Shown: in pieces, positions 16,849 to 26,302 of the stretch | How the letters are laid out: each line of letters opens with the position of its first letter | Numbering within the stretch: the first letter of the stretch is position 1 | Assembly (NCBI RefSeq): GCF_028867935.1 | Contig: NZ_JAPQNS010000013.1 | Coordinates: 62,001-126,000, forward strand | Reading direction: 5' to 3' | DNA: 64,000 nt | DNA from: Flavobacterium sp. SUN052 | GTDB lineage: Bacteria > Bacteroidota > Bacteroidia > Flavobacteriales > Flavobacteriaceae | Translations under genes and position numbers: made by a program | The notes under the pieces: model-generated | Databases searched by the model: none | The model's input: the letters and a program-made list of their open reading frames with translations, nothing else | Told to the model about the DNA's origin: nothing

Positions 16849-17831
16849 GGTTTATCATCCTTCGGGGATGCCAGCTTCATCAGTGTTTTAACATGGTCCA
16901 AAAGCTGTTGACCTAAATGCTTAATGTCTGCATCTGGCATTTTTAATGAGTTGGCCAGCTCAATTACCGCTGAGATAGTTGTTTCAGTCGATTCGCTATG
17001 TGTGGATATTTCCTGTTCTTTTGGGTCTGACTTGAGCTTTTTCCCTGGTACAGAAAGACCGGAAAGTGCTGTTTCAAGTTGACTACCGGACTCAATTACT
17101 GAATCAATTTGAGAAGACTCACCGAGTTTTATTAAATCTTGCTTTCTGAGCCTCGTTTGACGTGAAAGCACCTCTTTTTTCAACGTATCCGACAATTTCT
17201 CAACTCCTTTGGCAAAGGACGCATCTAGTCGAATTGTTTTTGGACTAACATTGAATTGCTCTGCCAATACATTTTCGGTGCGACTTCCGGTGTAAGCACC
17301 CGGATTGTCCTGATTGATACTAACCATTGGTCCTGTAGTAACAGCTGTGCCATCGGATAGAGTCGCAGAAGGTCTCCCAACACTACGTTTGGCATTCAGG
17401 TATTTTAAGCCTCTAAAGTAGGCCATCTGTTCCGTATTGAGGTTACGCCGACCTAGTTGATTGTCGATCATAAAATCCCGCACGGCATCCATGTCCACAA
17501 AATCCCGCACGAGTAGCTTAAAATCAACACTATGCTTAGTACAGATCCGGTATCGGTTATGGCCATCTACCAAGACAAAAATGGGCTTATCAATTCCAGC
17601 ACCATCAAGAACTGATTGGGATGTGCGCCAGATTTGTAATGGCTCCCGACACCCCTCGCGAAGTATGTTGGCTTCCAACTGGGTAAATTCCTCTAGTGCC
17701 ATAGGCGGTATTAAGGCTTCTAGTTCGGGAAGTATCGTAATAGAACGCTTTATGTCCTCTTGATAAACCAGCGAACCCGTTTCTTTACGAATCAGGGGAT
17801 TGGCCCCTGTTGCGATGAACTGCTTTTTCAT
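16842..17831 (-). CDS. parB: ParB-family partition protein
   Basis: A 329-residue protein. A ParB/sulfiredoxin-type N-terminal domain spans about residues 40-125: LEANILREGCREPLQIW, then FVLVDGHNRYRICTKH, which is the nucleotide-binding GxxR-like region. A helix-turn-helix follows at about 185-215 (LAEQFNVSPKTIRLDASFAKGV). The C-terminal 90 residues are Ser/Lys-rich and probably hold the dimer domain. It binds a centromere site and works with ParA, whose gene ends 13 bases upstream. In the mobile-element setting it would support maintenance of a plasmid-like or excised form. Confidence 0.85.
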   Translation of the reverse strand: MKKQFIATGANPLIRKETGSLVYQEDIKRSITILPELEALIPPMALEEFTQLEANILREGCREPLQIWRTSQSVLDGAGIDKPIFVLVDGHNRYRICTKHSVDFKLLVRDFVDMDAVRDFMIDNQLGRRNLNTEQMAYFRGLKYLNAKRSVGRPSATLSDGTAVTTGPMVSINQDNPGAYTGSRTENVLAEQFNVSPKTIRLDASFAKGVEKLSDTLKKEVLSRQTRLRKQDLIKLGESSQIDSVIESGSQLETALSGLSVPGKKLKSDPKEQEISTHSESTETTISAVIELANSLKMPDADIKHLGQQLLDHVKTLMKLASPKDDKPR

Positions 17832-17844
17832 GTCTTAGGATATG

Positions 17845-18798
17845 TCAGTGTGCGTTGTTAGCTAAAAACTCGGTGGCCAACTGTTTATAGTCCTGTGCGC
17901 CGGGCGATGTAGCATTGTATTGGAAAATGTCCTGTTGCGCATACTGCGATTCTTTAAGGGCCGCATTTAAACGAATTTCTGTTTGAAATACATTGAAGGC
18001 AGCTAGGTCACGACGAACAGTTTGGGTTACGTCTTTGTGAATAACCAATCGTCGGTCTACCCGTGTCAATAGAATACCATCGATGACCAGCCGTTCGTTA
18101 AAAAACTGCCGAATTTCTTCAATCAATTCGAAAAGATTATTCACGCCTTTAACAGCTGATGTCTCAGGTTCTAAAACGACAAGTGCAGAGGTCGAGGCAA
18201 TCAAGGCTGAATTAGTGAAGATATTAAGTGCTGGTGGACAGTCGATCAGAATAAAATCATATTGATTTAGAATAGGGGCAAGGGCTGTTCGAAGACGAAG
18301 TGACCCACTTGGTGAATGAGTTAAATCGCGCTCATACTTGGCTAATTCAAGATTACTTGGAACCAGATCGAATTCATCAGCAATTGTCAGAATCGGCAGG
18401 CTACTATTGTGCACGAGCGATTCGTACAGTTGATCTTCTGGATTATCAATACCAAGGCTCTGGGACAAGTTACCTTGTGAATCCATATCAATGACTAGGA
18501 CCCGGTGACCTAGCAGGGAAAGTGCTCTCCCGAAATTTATTGTCGTCGTCGTTTTCCCTACGCCACCTTTGTGATTGACAATTGAGATTACACGAGCTTT
18601 ACGGAGCAGGTGCTTATTCAGTCCGTATTCAATTAATACGGGTTCGAGCAAGCTCAGATGCCGATCATTCAATCGCCTGGTACCTGAGATTGCTTTCGCA
18701 AGAGTACTGGCTGGTAATCCTGCTTCTTTCTCAATAACAGAAAAAGAAAGGGCGGCTTTTTTGTCTAAAAATTCAACTACGTTTTCGTGAGTAATCAT
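17845..18798 (-). CDS. parA: ParA-family partition ATPase with N-terminal HTH
   Basis: A 317-residue protein. Residues 1-60 form a helix-turn-helix-like domain (LPASTLAKAISGTRRLNDRH), as in plasmid type Ia ParA proteins that repress their own promoter. The deviant Walker A is KGGVGKTTT at 77-85, followed by DMDSQGNLSQSL and the FILIDCPPAL Walker B region. It partners the ParB gene downstream. The promoter region carries inverted TAGACAAA repeats that may be its operator. Confidence 0.92.
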   Translation of the reverse strand: MITHENVVEFLDKKAALSFSVIEKEAGLPASTLAKAISGTRRLNDRHLSLLEPVLIEYGLNKHLLRKARVISIVNHKGGVGKTTTTINFGRALSLLGHRVLVIDMDSQGNLSQSLGIDNPEDQLYESLVHNSSLPILTIADEFDLVPSNLELAKYERDLTHSPSGSLRLRTALAPILNQYDFILIDCPPALNIFTNSALIASTSALVVLEPETSAVKGVNNLFELIEEIRQFFNERLVIDGILLTRVDRRLVIHKDVTQTVRRDLAAFNVFQTEIRLNAALKESQYAQQDIFQYNATSPGAQDYKQLATEFLANNAH

Positions 18799-18813
18799 AG
18801 CTATAGTGCATGT

Positions 18814-18966
18814 CTTTGTCTTTAAATTTAGACAAAGATGATATTTTCCCTCAAATTCGCCTTACATCTTAGACAAAATGTTGGCAAAAATAATCTAATG
18901 TATTGCTGACTTGATAAATTGAATACAAATTTAGGGTGTCTATGATTTTATGGAGAATTATAGACA
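18814..18966. promoter_or_regulatory. Cluster of TAGACA half-sites upstream of parA
   Basis: CTTTGTCT (18814-18821) and AGACAAAG (18830-18837) form an inverted repeat with an 8-bp AT spacer, 15 bases before the parA ATG. A third copy, TTAGACAAAA, is at 18869-18878. Further out TGTCTAT (18937-18943) and ATAGACA (18960-18966) form a second inverted pair. The shared core is TAGACA. Such a set could be the ParA autoregulatory operator or a partition site. Confidence 0.5.
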
Positions 18967-19082
18967 GTAATGCAACCAGCTGTAGAGTTTAAATGCTACG
19001 ATGGTACAGCGAGCCGAGAACTGAATCGGTACTTTGTTGCCAGTTCATACTACGCTTGTGATGGATATTTATAAAACAGTCA

Positions 19083-20300
19083 TTAAACTGAATCCGGCAT
19101 CTTGACAAAATAATCCCGTTCTGTCTGTTTCCGGATGTAAAACTGTGTGGTTTCGAACAGCTCATGGCGCAGGTGACGCTGCACCCACATCGGCTCAACA
19201 CCTTTATCAATCATAAGCTGACCAGCTGTATGGCGCAGGCTGTGGGCCGACATCCTGGGCCGTTTCAAACCAAGGGCTTTCAGGTATTTGTCAACTCGGT
19301 AGCGGATCTGAGCTGTTTTGAGCGCTGGGAACAATGAGGCCGATTTGGGGGCGGTAGGAGGGAGGGTTTCTCCCGATTGCAGGTACCGGCGGAGAATGGT
19401 GGCGCATAGCCCAAAGAGCTTTATCGACTTTTTCGTATTCTTTCCCTTGCCGAGTACCTGCAATTGGCCCCGGTCAAAATCGATATCGCCTACCGTAAGC
19501 CGGGTGACTTCTACTGTGCGTAATCCTTCCAGTACCAGCAGGGCAACGATGGCCTGGTCGGTTAGATCATCTATGTGGGCCAACAACTGATCGCGTTCGG
19601 TTGTATCAAGGCTGTCCTTGTAGAACCCGCGTTCGATGGTTAATCCTGTGATGCTCTGTACATCACGTAAGTTATCAGCCTGTGCATCGGTCAGACCCAA
19701 GCGAGCACGGTGTTTGATGACCCATTTGGTTAACTGCTTGATAGGGGAAAGGTAAAAGTTAATCGTAAAAGCCGACAAACCCCGTGCCCGAAGATCATTT
19801 ACATATTGACTCACAGTCAAAGTAGAGAATGTAGCCGCCCGCCCGCTTTCCTGTTCCTCTGCTATGTAGAGGAAAAAGGCGTTCAGTGCCTGGGTGTAGT
19901 TTTCCTTTGTCTTATCGCCCCGAAGGTGTGTGGCTTCGGCCAGATAGCCCAGGATTAACTCATTAGCTGCAGCCGACACTCGTTTGTGCGGAGGTGGGTC
20001 TGAGATGATTATCGGACTTCCCTGCATTTGATAGAAAAACAAAAACTTCTTAATGGGCGACACCTGGTTGCCCGACTTACCCGTTCCATATATTCGTAAA
20101 CTGCCTAGGTCCATTGTGAGCTTGTTGTCTAAGCAATACAAAAGAAACTGTCGGGCAAGCCGGGGGTAGTTGCCTGGTTTGGGGAGCCAGGCGGTGAACA
20201 GGTTTATCAACTGGCTAACCGTAACTCGGCTGGTGGCCGCCGATAGAACACCAGTTGGGCCTGCATGAGATGGGGTAGGGGCCAGAAGGGGAGAAGCCAT
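19083..20300 (-). CDS. Tyrosine recombinase (site-specific integrase)
   Basis: A 405-residue phage-integrase-family protein. A SAM-like core-binding domain spans about 110-205. The catalytic domain (about 225-395) has the arginine in EGLRTVEV (R261), H-x-x-R in SAHSLRHTAG (H353, R356), a second histidine in RHLRHE (H379) and the tyrosine nucleophile in TTQFYIR (Y388). It would integrate and excise the element through a single-strand nick and a tyrosine-DNA bond. Its N-terminal 100 residues are an extra domain compared with XerC/D. It is placed mid-element beside parA, not at an element end, which is unusual for an ICE and more plasmid-like. Confidence 0.92.
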   Translation of the reverse strand: MASPLLAPTPSHAGPTGVLSAATSRVTVSQLINLFTAWLPKPGNYPRLARQFLLYCLDNKLTMDLGSLRIYGTGKSGNQVSPIKKFLFFYQMQGSPIIISDPPPHKRVSAAANELILGYLAEATHLRGDKTKENYTQALNAFFLYIAEEQESGRAATFSTLTVSQYVNDLRARGLSAFTINFYLSPIKQLTKWVIKHRARLGLTDAQADNLRDVQSITGLTIERGFYKDSLDTTERDQLLAHIDDLTDQAIVALLVLEGLRTVEVTRLTVGDIDFDRGQLQVLGKGKNTKKSIKLFGLCATILRRYLQSGETLPPTAPKSASLFPALKTAQIRYRVDKYLKALGLKRPRMSAHSLRHTAGQLMIDKGVEPMWVQRHLRHELFETTQFYIRKQTERDYFVKMPDSV

Positions 20301-20337
20301 GCTTTTCGGGAGGTTATTTTATTGTAAAGAAATGATT

Positions 20338-20383
20338 AATTTCAACGTTATACAAATTGCTATTTGTAGAAATTGTTGAAATT
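20338..20383. repeat. Nested inverted repeats upstream of the integrase
   Basis: An outer pair, AATTTCAAC (20338-20346) and GTTGAAATT (20375-20383), encloses an inner pair, TACAAAT (20351-20357) and ATTTGTA (20362-20368); the two pairs share nearly the same centre. The site lies about 40 bases before the integrase ATG. It could be a recombinase core or arm site, or an operator for the divergent integrase and coupling-protein promoters. Confidence 0.55.
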
Positions 20384-20567
20384 ATCCCATTTGAGCTAGC
20401 TGAATGCAAAACCAGTGTAAACATTCGAGATGTGTAACACTTGCTCAACTAGTTATCTTTAAACCTATTTAAGAAAATATATATTATTTTTTTACGAAAA
20501 AAGCGATACGTTTGATCCAACAATACGTATGTACTATAAGCGAGCATAACCGTTGTAAAAGTGTGAC

Positions 20568-22799
20568 ATGGCTGAACTGACAAATAAAGAGAAAGAGGGA
20601 TATGCAGTCGGAGTCGAGCTGTTTTTACTCTTAGGTATTGTATTTATTTTACTTCACTTCTTATGGTTTAATCACGAATTTGTATCGAAACTAACAGTAA
20701 TCAATAAATTTATTTTTCCATTTCTAAGAAAGCTGGACTATCAAACAAATTTATTCCACTCTCCACTGCTGACAAAGGCCATTGCCCTACTGATGATTTT
20801 GTTGCACTCGCTGGGGTCAAAAGGTAAACTTGACCCAAACTTATCTACCCGTCAGGTTGGCTCATCAGCCGTAATTGGGTTAGGGTTATTCTTTGGTTCA
20901 GTTCCTCTTCTATACAGTAAGCAATCGGTTGACCCCGCCATCGTCAATTCAGTATATATTATGCTCACGTTAGTAGGCTGCTTCCAGCTCGTAAAGGCGG
21001 GCCAGCTACTTTCCCGACTACTGTTTGGCCGACCCCGCAATGATATCTTTAACGAAGAGAATGAAGAATTTCCCCAGAATGAGCAGCTGCTAGAGAATGA
21101 ATTCTCCATTCATTTTAAAACCCTGTATCATTTCAAAGGTAAATGGCGGGAAGGCGTCATCAACGTTATCAACCCGTTTCGTTCAACGATGGTGCTGGGC
21201 GTGCCGGGCTCGGGAAAATCGTACGCGGTGCTTATACCCGCCCTTTGGCAGTCAATTTATAAAGGCTACACGGCCTATGTTTATGACTTTAAGTTCCCGG
21301 ATCTAACAGAAGAGGCATACAACGCGTACCGTAAGACCATTGCCGAAAACCCCTATGCCTGGAGTACCGACGAACAGCGCCAGGCAAGAACGCCTAATAT
21401 TCCTAAATTTTATGTTATCAATTTTGACGACGTAGCTTATTCGCACCGCTGTAACCCCCTGTTGCCCGAATTAATGACGGACATTATGGATGCCTACGAA
21501 TCAGCGCAAACCATCATGTTAAATCTCAACCGCTCGTGGGCGCAGAAGCAGGGGGAGTTTTTTCCAGAATCGGCCATTAACTACCTGACGTCGGTAATCT
21601 GGTATTTGCGTACAGTCAGTATGGAATACAAACAACTATACCAAGATCTGCGCCAGAATGAACGGCCTGATGACGCGGCTGAAGCTTCAGCCTATGATAC
21701 GCAATTAGCTGATTATTACCGCCTGAGTCAGGTCTGTACGTTTCCGCATACGCTGGAATTTCTAAATCGTAGCTATGACGAAATGTTCGGCTTAATGGAA
21801 TTGTATCCCGAAGTGGAAATTTATGTCCGCCCATTCATCGACGCGAAAGCAGGGGGAGCTATGGAGCAATTGGAGGGTCAGATTGCTTCCGTTCGTATTC
21901 CAATGGCGCGTTTGTCGTCGCCTACGCTGTACTGGGTGATGACGGGAAATGACTTCAGTTTAGACATAAATAACCCAGCTGAACCCAAGATACTTTGTAC
22001 GGGTAACAACCCCGAACGGGTTAGTATCTATGGAACCGCTTTTTCGCTGTATACCTCCCGGATGATGAAACTGGTAAACAAAAAGGGAAAACTGAAATCA
22101 GCCTTATTCTGGGATGAGTTGCCCACCATGTTCATCAAGGGTATCGATATGCTCATCGCTACGGCCCGTTCTAATAAAGTAGCTACCTGGCTTGGTATTC
22201 AGGACTTCGAACAGCTCATCCGTGACTATGGGGAACGGGAAGCCAAGGTTATCATGAATATAATTGGCAACTTGTTTTCGGGAACAGTTGTCTTTGAGAC
22301 GGCTGAGAAACTGGCCCGACGCTTTGGCAAAACCAATCAGGAAAAGGAATCCATTACCTATTCCAAAAACGATACAACCATCAACGTATCCACGCAGCAG
22401 GCTGATATGATTCCAGCTTCGAAGATCTCATCGCTTAAGCAGGGTGAATTTGTTGGCCAATTCGTTGATAATTTTGGCGAAGAATTTGACCTAAAAGCTT
22501 TCAAGGCATTTATCGCTGTTGAAGAAACACAGCTGGCCGGTCCGCCCGTTGGGAAGAAGCAAAAACTGCCTGTAATCAATGACTTAGGTAATTTAATTAA
22601 CCAAAAGTATGCAACAGCACTTCAGGCAGCTGGTCATACTGATTACGAACAACTGTCTGAAGAAGATAAGTTGCGCTGGCGAAACCGGCTGCTTCAGGAA
22701 CATTATTACCGGGTGAAACAGGACATTAGTTTACTTGTCAGACACGAGTCACTACGCCATGGATTGACACTTTACGAAAAAGAAACTACCACTGGCTAA
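20568..22799 (+). CDS. Type IV coupling protein (VirD4/TraD-like, MobC of Bacteroidetes)
   Basis: A 743-residue membrane-anchored ATPase that brings the DNA-relaxase complex to the transfer channel. The first 150 residues hold about four membrane helices. Walker A is GVPGSGKS at residues 211-218. The Walker B-like region is KSALFWDELPTMF, followed by a conserved ARSNKVATWLGIQDFEQL segment and the FSGTVVFETAEKLARRFGK sensor region typical of T4CPs. A TACGTTTG at 20507-20514 could be a -7 box, without a clear -33 partner. It starts a plus-strand operon with the gene at 22829. Confidence 0.9.
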   Translation: MAELTNKEKEGYAVGVELFLLLGIVFILLHFLWFNHEFVSKLTVINKFIFPFLRKLDYQTNLFHSPLLTKAIALLMILLHSLGSKGKLDPNLSTRQVGSSAVIGLGLFFGSVPLLYSKQSVDPAIVNSVYIMLTLVGCFQLVKAGQLLSRLLFGRPRNDIFNEENEEFPQNEQLLENEFSIHFKTLYHFKGKWREGVINVINPFRSTMVLGVPGSGKSYAVLIPALWQSIYKGYTAYVYDFKFPDLTEEAYNAYRKTIAENPYAWSTDEQRQARTPNIPKFYVINFDDVAYSHRCNPLLPELMTDIMDAYESAQTIMLNLNRSWAQKQGEFFPESAINYLTSVIWYLRTVSMEYKQLYQDLRQNERPDDAAEASAYDTQLADYYRLSQVCTFPHTLEFLNRSYDEMFGLMELYPEVEIYVRPFIDAKAGGAMEQLEGQIASVRIPMARLSSPTLYWVMTGNDFSLDINNPAEPKILCTGNNPERVSIYGTAFSLYTSRMMKLVNKKGKLKSALFWDELPTMFIKGIDMLIATARSNKVATWLGIQDFEQLIRDYGEREAKVIMNIIGNLFSGTVVFETAEKLARRFGKTNQEKESITYSKNDTTINVSTQQADMIPASKISSLKQGEFVGQFVDNFGEEFDLKAFKAFIAVEETQLAGPPVGKKQKLPVINDLGNLINQKYATALQAAGHTDYEQLSEEDKLRWRNRLLQEHYYRVKQDISLLVRHESLRHGLTLYEKETTTG

Positions 22800-22828
22800 C
22801 ATTCTGGCCACTACACAACATACATACA

Positions 22829-23470
22829 ATGGAAGACAAGATAAGCGAGGACTCCGATCCGGTAGAGCCCGCAGCAAAAACGGCAAGTCGGCGGTCGAAG
22901 AAAAAACGGAGCGGGGCTCTCCCGGAAGAACTCCCAAAGCGAGAACGTGGTAGACCTAAGAAAACATCGGACGAGAAAGGGGGGTATGCGCATGTCCTAT
23001 TTAAGACCAATCTGTTTAAGCCTGCGAAGCTGGAGGAATTAAATCCACTGACTGACGAAGAACGGCAGCAACGCCTAACCGTTTATCTGAATAAAGTACG
23101 GGAAATTGTTCAGCAAGAAGCGGCATCGGAATACTACTGGCGGTTGGTTTTTACCGCGATATTTCATCTGTATCGGAGCCGAAAGCAAATGGCGGCTATG
23201 GCAGCAGGAGCCTCAAAGCCACCATCGGTGTTGCCAAGCGATATGGCCGAAGATGCGGGCATGGAATACTTCAATCTGAAGAACCTTTTTTTGGGGCGGG
23301 GGACAGCAAAAAACGTATTCAGTTTCCTTCGCTTCCTCTACGAACAGTCGATCGATTTCAACCAGGTACAGTATAATGAGCATATAATTGACCGGGCGTA
23401 TACCTTTTTGACTGTCTTGCGGCAGGAGGATATGGACCCTGAGGAAGTGAAGCGATTGTTTTACAAATAA
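22829..23470 (+). CDS. Unknown 213-aa protein with basic AT-hook-like N-terminus
   Basis: Residues 1-55 are highly charged and Lys/Arg-rich, with RGRPKK resembling an AT-hook. The rest is helical (EYYWRLVFTAIFHLYRSRKQ; FNLKNLFLGRGTAKNVFSFLRFLY). No known domain recognised. It lies 29 bases after the coupling-protein gene, so a DNA-binding mobilisation accessory protein is plausible but unproven. Confidence 0.65.
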   Translation: MEDKISEDSDPVEPAAKTASRRSKKKRSGALPEELPKRERGRPKKTSDEKGGYAHVLFKTNLFKPAKLEELNPLTDEERQQRLTVYLNKVREIVQQEAASEYYWRLVFTAIFHLYRSRKQMAAMAAGASKPPSVLPSDMAEDAGMEYFNLKNLFLGRGTAKNVFSFLRFLYEQSIDFNQVQYNEHIIDRAYTFLTVLRQEDMDPEEVKRLFYK

Positions 23471-23518
23471 ATAATTATTATTTGCGGAAGACCTACTATT
23501 TCCTATCCAGAGATAGAG

Positions 23519-24163
23519 TTATGGATTGGCTGATTGATAATTGGCCACAACATTGAGGCCGAGAGTCAGATAGGCTGCCGGGTTGAGGTATTGCCCGGCT
23601 TTTCGCACGGCATAGTGCAGGTGCAAACCGGTGGCTTGTCCAGTTTGCCCAAGTACCCCCAACGATTCGCCAATCTGAATTACCTGACCATTTTTACAGC
23701 TAACCAAAGCGAGGTGGCCATATATAGTTTGGTACGAATTGCCGTGGTCAACGACTACATAGAGCCCCAGGCCGCGTTCGTAGCCTGTCTTTATTATCTT
23801 GCCTGATGCCGTTGAACGCACTAACTGATGGGGTCCGGCAATGTCCATCCCTTCGTGGTGCTTGTAACGACCCTGGATTGGGTGAAGACGCCAACCGAAT
23901 TGGGATGACAACCTGTTATGAGTCCAGGCTCCCACTGGTGGAATACAAGGTATAGTGAATGCAACAGCTGGACAGACAGCTATAAGCTGAGGAAACAACT
24001 CAATCACATCGGTATAGGGGAGTTTTTGAATGTGCGCAATTAGCCTCTTTTTCGTCTCGATCAGGCAGACGTCAGATAGGCTACAAGCCCCCTTTTGGGC
24101 AACTGCATGCCTCATCGGATACCAAAAAGACATGTAAATAAGAATAGTTAGGAGACGAATCAT
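23519..24163 (-). CDS. M23-family (LytM-type) peptidoglycan endopeptidase
   Basis: A 214-residue exported protein (signal peptide about 1-21). The M23 domain fills the C-terminal half: HHEGMDIAG (first zinc histidine and aspartate), the VVDHGNSYQTIYGHLA segment, and GLHLHYAV (H-x-H). M23 enzymes hydrolyse the peptide bridges of peptidoglycan, and conjugation loci often carry one to open the wall for the channel. It is on the opposite strand to its neighbours and converges on the gene ending at 23470. Confidence 0.88.
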   Translation of the reverse strand: MIRLLTILIYMSFWYPMRHAVAQKGACSLSDVCLIETKKRLIAHIQKLPYTDVIELFPQLIAVCPAVAFTIPCIPPVGAWTHNRLSSQFGWRLHPIQGRYKHHEGMDIAGPHQLVRSTASGKIIKTGYERGLGLYVVVDHGNSYQTIYGHLALVSCKNGQVIQIGESLGVLGQTGQATGLHLHYAVRKAGQYLNPAAYLTLGLNVVANYQSANP

Positions 24164-24323
24164 ATCATAAAATTAGCGTATAAATAGCAAAGAAAAATAA
24201 TTTTATTTTTCAAGTATGAGACCCATCTTTGTAGCGCCAATTGATTAATCTGCACCATGCTTAAGCGTATTAGGATAAATCGGTTAGTCAGTTGGTGCGA
24301 CTATAGAAGAGACAGATAAGCAC

Positions 24324-25523
24324 TTGGAAGAAAATACATATTCGTTCACTCCGGACTCGAACAGCCATCCCACGTCGGCTGAACCGGTAACAGCGTTACG
24401 AATGGAAAATCAGTCGAACGAGCAGGCTGCTGATTTAATGAGCCAGAATGCACTAGGTGCCGGAGCATTAGTTACTGATTCGTTGTGGGAATATACCCTA
24501 TTGCGGGAGAATGACCGGAACGATGATGCAACAGAAACTATCCGTGCTGCCAATGATGCGGCTAATGCCTGCCATTTCCTGAATTTGTTTCGGGAGAGTT
24601 TTCAGGAGTTTCGTCAAAGTGCTGAGTACGGAAAATTGCTGGTCGGCGAACAGGCAAAATGGCGCCCTATTCTTCGTGACTCGAACGGGCAATTGATTGG
24701 CCAATTGAATCACGTTTTACTCAACCCCACATTGCCCCAAGTGGGGAACAAGCCAGTCGTACAAATTATCCTGCCCAATGTTGATTATCGACACGAAGTA
24801 GCCAGCCGGTTAAAGCCTGACCAGCAGCAGGCTGTGGAAAAAGGACAACCAATCGCATTTCTTGAGCGACGAACGACCCTCCATGACGACATTATGGTAC
24901 ACTCACTGATGAAGATGATGACCCCAACAGTGGCTGACCAGCAACAGCGTGTTGTTCAGGCAATGACAGAATACCGACAGGTGCAGGCCGATACAAAGCC
25001 AGAAGACATTGTCAGTCTTCGGCAATTATTCGGCCGCATTATCGAGCAAACGCTTCATGTGGAAGGGTTTCGACGCGACACGTTGCTCGATAAAATGCTG
25101 GAAGTAAATCAGTTAAATCGTGTTTCCTATCACCCGGATATCAACATATTGGGTAAGCAGCCGATTCATTTGCAAAGCGTGCCATTGTCCTACAAAGGCG
25201 TTGATTTACAACCCGTTCAAATCAAGAATCTGCTGCTAGGAAATACAATTGAAGTTACCGGGCTTCGTGATGACCGACGATCTGGTTTATACCGCGCTAC
25301 TATTCTGTTTAACGTGTTACATAACAAAGCCGAGGAGAATTCAAGGCGCGAGGAAATTAGAACGGAGAATAAGGCTGAATACAAACATCATCAACAAATG
25401 ATGCATCGGAGAGGCAGTGATGAATACCCAAGACAGGCAAGAGAAATTGACGGTAACAAATCCGAAACCAAACGGGTAGAAAGCAAAACGGAGACAAACT
25501 TGCCAACAAAGTTTAGGGTGTAG
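24324..25523 (+). CDS. Unknown mobile-element protein with DUF3945-like segment
   Basis: A 399-residue soluble protein. The assigned start is a TTG at 24324; the first in-frame ATG is about 26 codons later (MENQSNEQ). Around residues 290-335 the sequence (YKGVDLQPVQIKNLLLGNTIEVTGL, then SGLYRATILFNVLH) resembles the DUF3945-type repeats found in Bacteroidetes conjugative-element proteins, at moderate confidence. The C-terminal 60 residues are very charged and probably disordered. It begins a plus-strand run interrupted by the minus-strand signalling genes. A role in DNA processing is likely only by neighbourhood. Confidence 0.6.
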   Translation: MEENTYSFTPDSNSHPTSAEPVTALRMENQSNEQAADLMSQNALGAGALVTDSLWEYTLLRENDRNDDATETIRAANDAANACHFLNLFRESFQEFRQSAEYGKLLVGEQAKWRPILRDSNGQLIGQLNHVLLNPTLPQVGNKPVVQIILPNVDYRHEVASRLKPDQQQAVEKGQPIAFLERRTTLHDDIMVHSLMKMMTPTVADQQQRVVQAMTEYRQVQADTKPEDIVSLRQLFGRIIEQTLHVEGFRRDTLLDKMLEVNQLNRVSYHPDINILGKQPIHLQSVPLSYKGVDLQPVQIKNLLLGNTIEVTGLRDDRRSGLYRATILFNVLHNKAEENSRREEIRTENKAEYKHHQQMMHRRGSDEYPRQAREIDGNKSETKRVESKTETNLPTKFRV

Positions 25524-25566
25524 TATAAGAAACGCCATTTCTGTAGCCCAATAGGTCTTTTCTCGT

Positions 25567-26301
25567 TTATTTTTTTCTGAGCGTTTTCTGTTCGATGGAC
25601 AGAATGAATGCCTTTTTGTACGACTCCCCCAATGGGATTGTCTTGGTATGTTTTTGTCTTTGTATCTGTATTTGGTCTTTTTCGACAAACTCAACTTTGT
25701 TATAGGCAACAATATAGGACTTATGAATCCGGGCGAATAATTTTTGGGGTAACTGGCTTTCAATATCACTGATTGACAACAAAACATTGACCCGCTCCTT
25801 TTCCGTATAGATTGAGATGTAGTTGCGCTCACTTTCAATCCAGCAGATGTCATCAAAATAGATTTTCTGAAGTCTTCCATCGTATTTGACGTAGGTATAC
25901 TGATCTGATGCTTCTGGTCTTTGTTCGTCCAATTGAACATTTGCCGATTGTCTCGCTTTTTGAACGGCCTTTAAAAAGCGTTCAAAAGAAAATGGTTTGT
26001 ACAGGAAGTCAATCACGTTGTAATCGTACCCCTGGATCGCATATTCTGAATGGGCCGTCGTGAAAACATAATTCTGTTCTTCGCCCATAATATTGACAAA
26101 GTCTAAGCCGTCTATCGAAAAATTTGGCATTTCAATATCCAGGAATACAAGGTCTGTTTTGTTCGTTTCAAGGTAATTGATAGCCGTTGTTGGGTCCGTA
26201 AAATACGCGTCTAACCGAAGAAAGGGCACTTTTTCTATGCAGCTGGACAGATGTTGTACCGCCAGTTCTTCGTCGTCTACTATAATGCATGAAATGGCCA
26301 T
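25567..26301 (-). CDS. LytTR response regulator
   Basis: Start chosen at the ATG 26299-26301 (MAISCIIVDDEE), one base after the kinase stop; an open extension upstream would overlap the kinase gene. The 244-residue protein has a receiver domain (acidic VDDEE pocket, phospho-acceptor aspartate in LVFLDIEMP, YNVIDFLYKPFSFERF) and a C-terminal LytTR DNA-binding domain (DICWIESERNYISIY, ARIHKSYIVAYNKVEF). It would be phosphorylated by the histidine kinase encoded immediately before it. Confidence 0.93.
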   Translation of the reverse strand: MAISCIIVDDEELAVQHLSSCIEKVPFLRLDAYFTDPTTAINYLETNKTDLVFLDIEMPNFSIDGLDFVNIMGEEQNYVFTTAHSEYAIQGYDYNVIDFLYKPFSFERFLKAVQKARQSANVQLDEQRPEASDQYTYVKYDGRLQKIYFDDICWIESERNYISIYTEKERVNVLLSISDIESQLPQKLFARIHKSYIVAYNKVEFVEKDQIQIQRQKHTKTIPLGESYKKAFILSIEQKTLRKK

Positions 26302-26302
26302 A

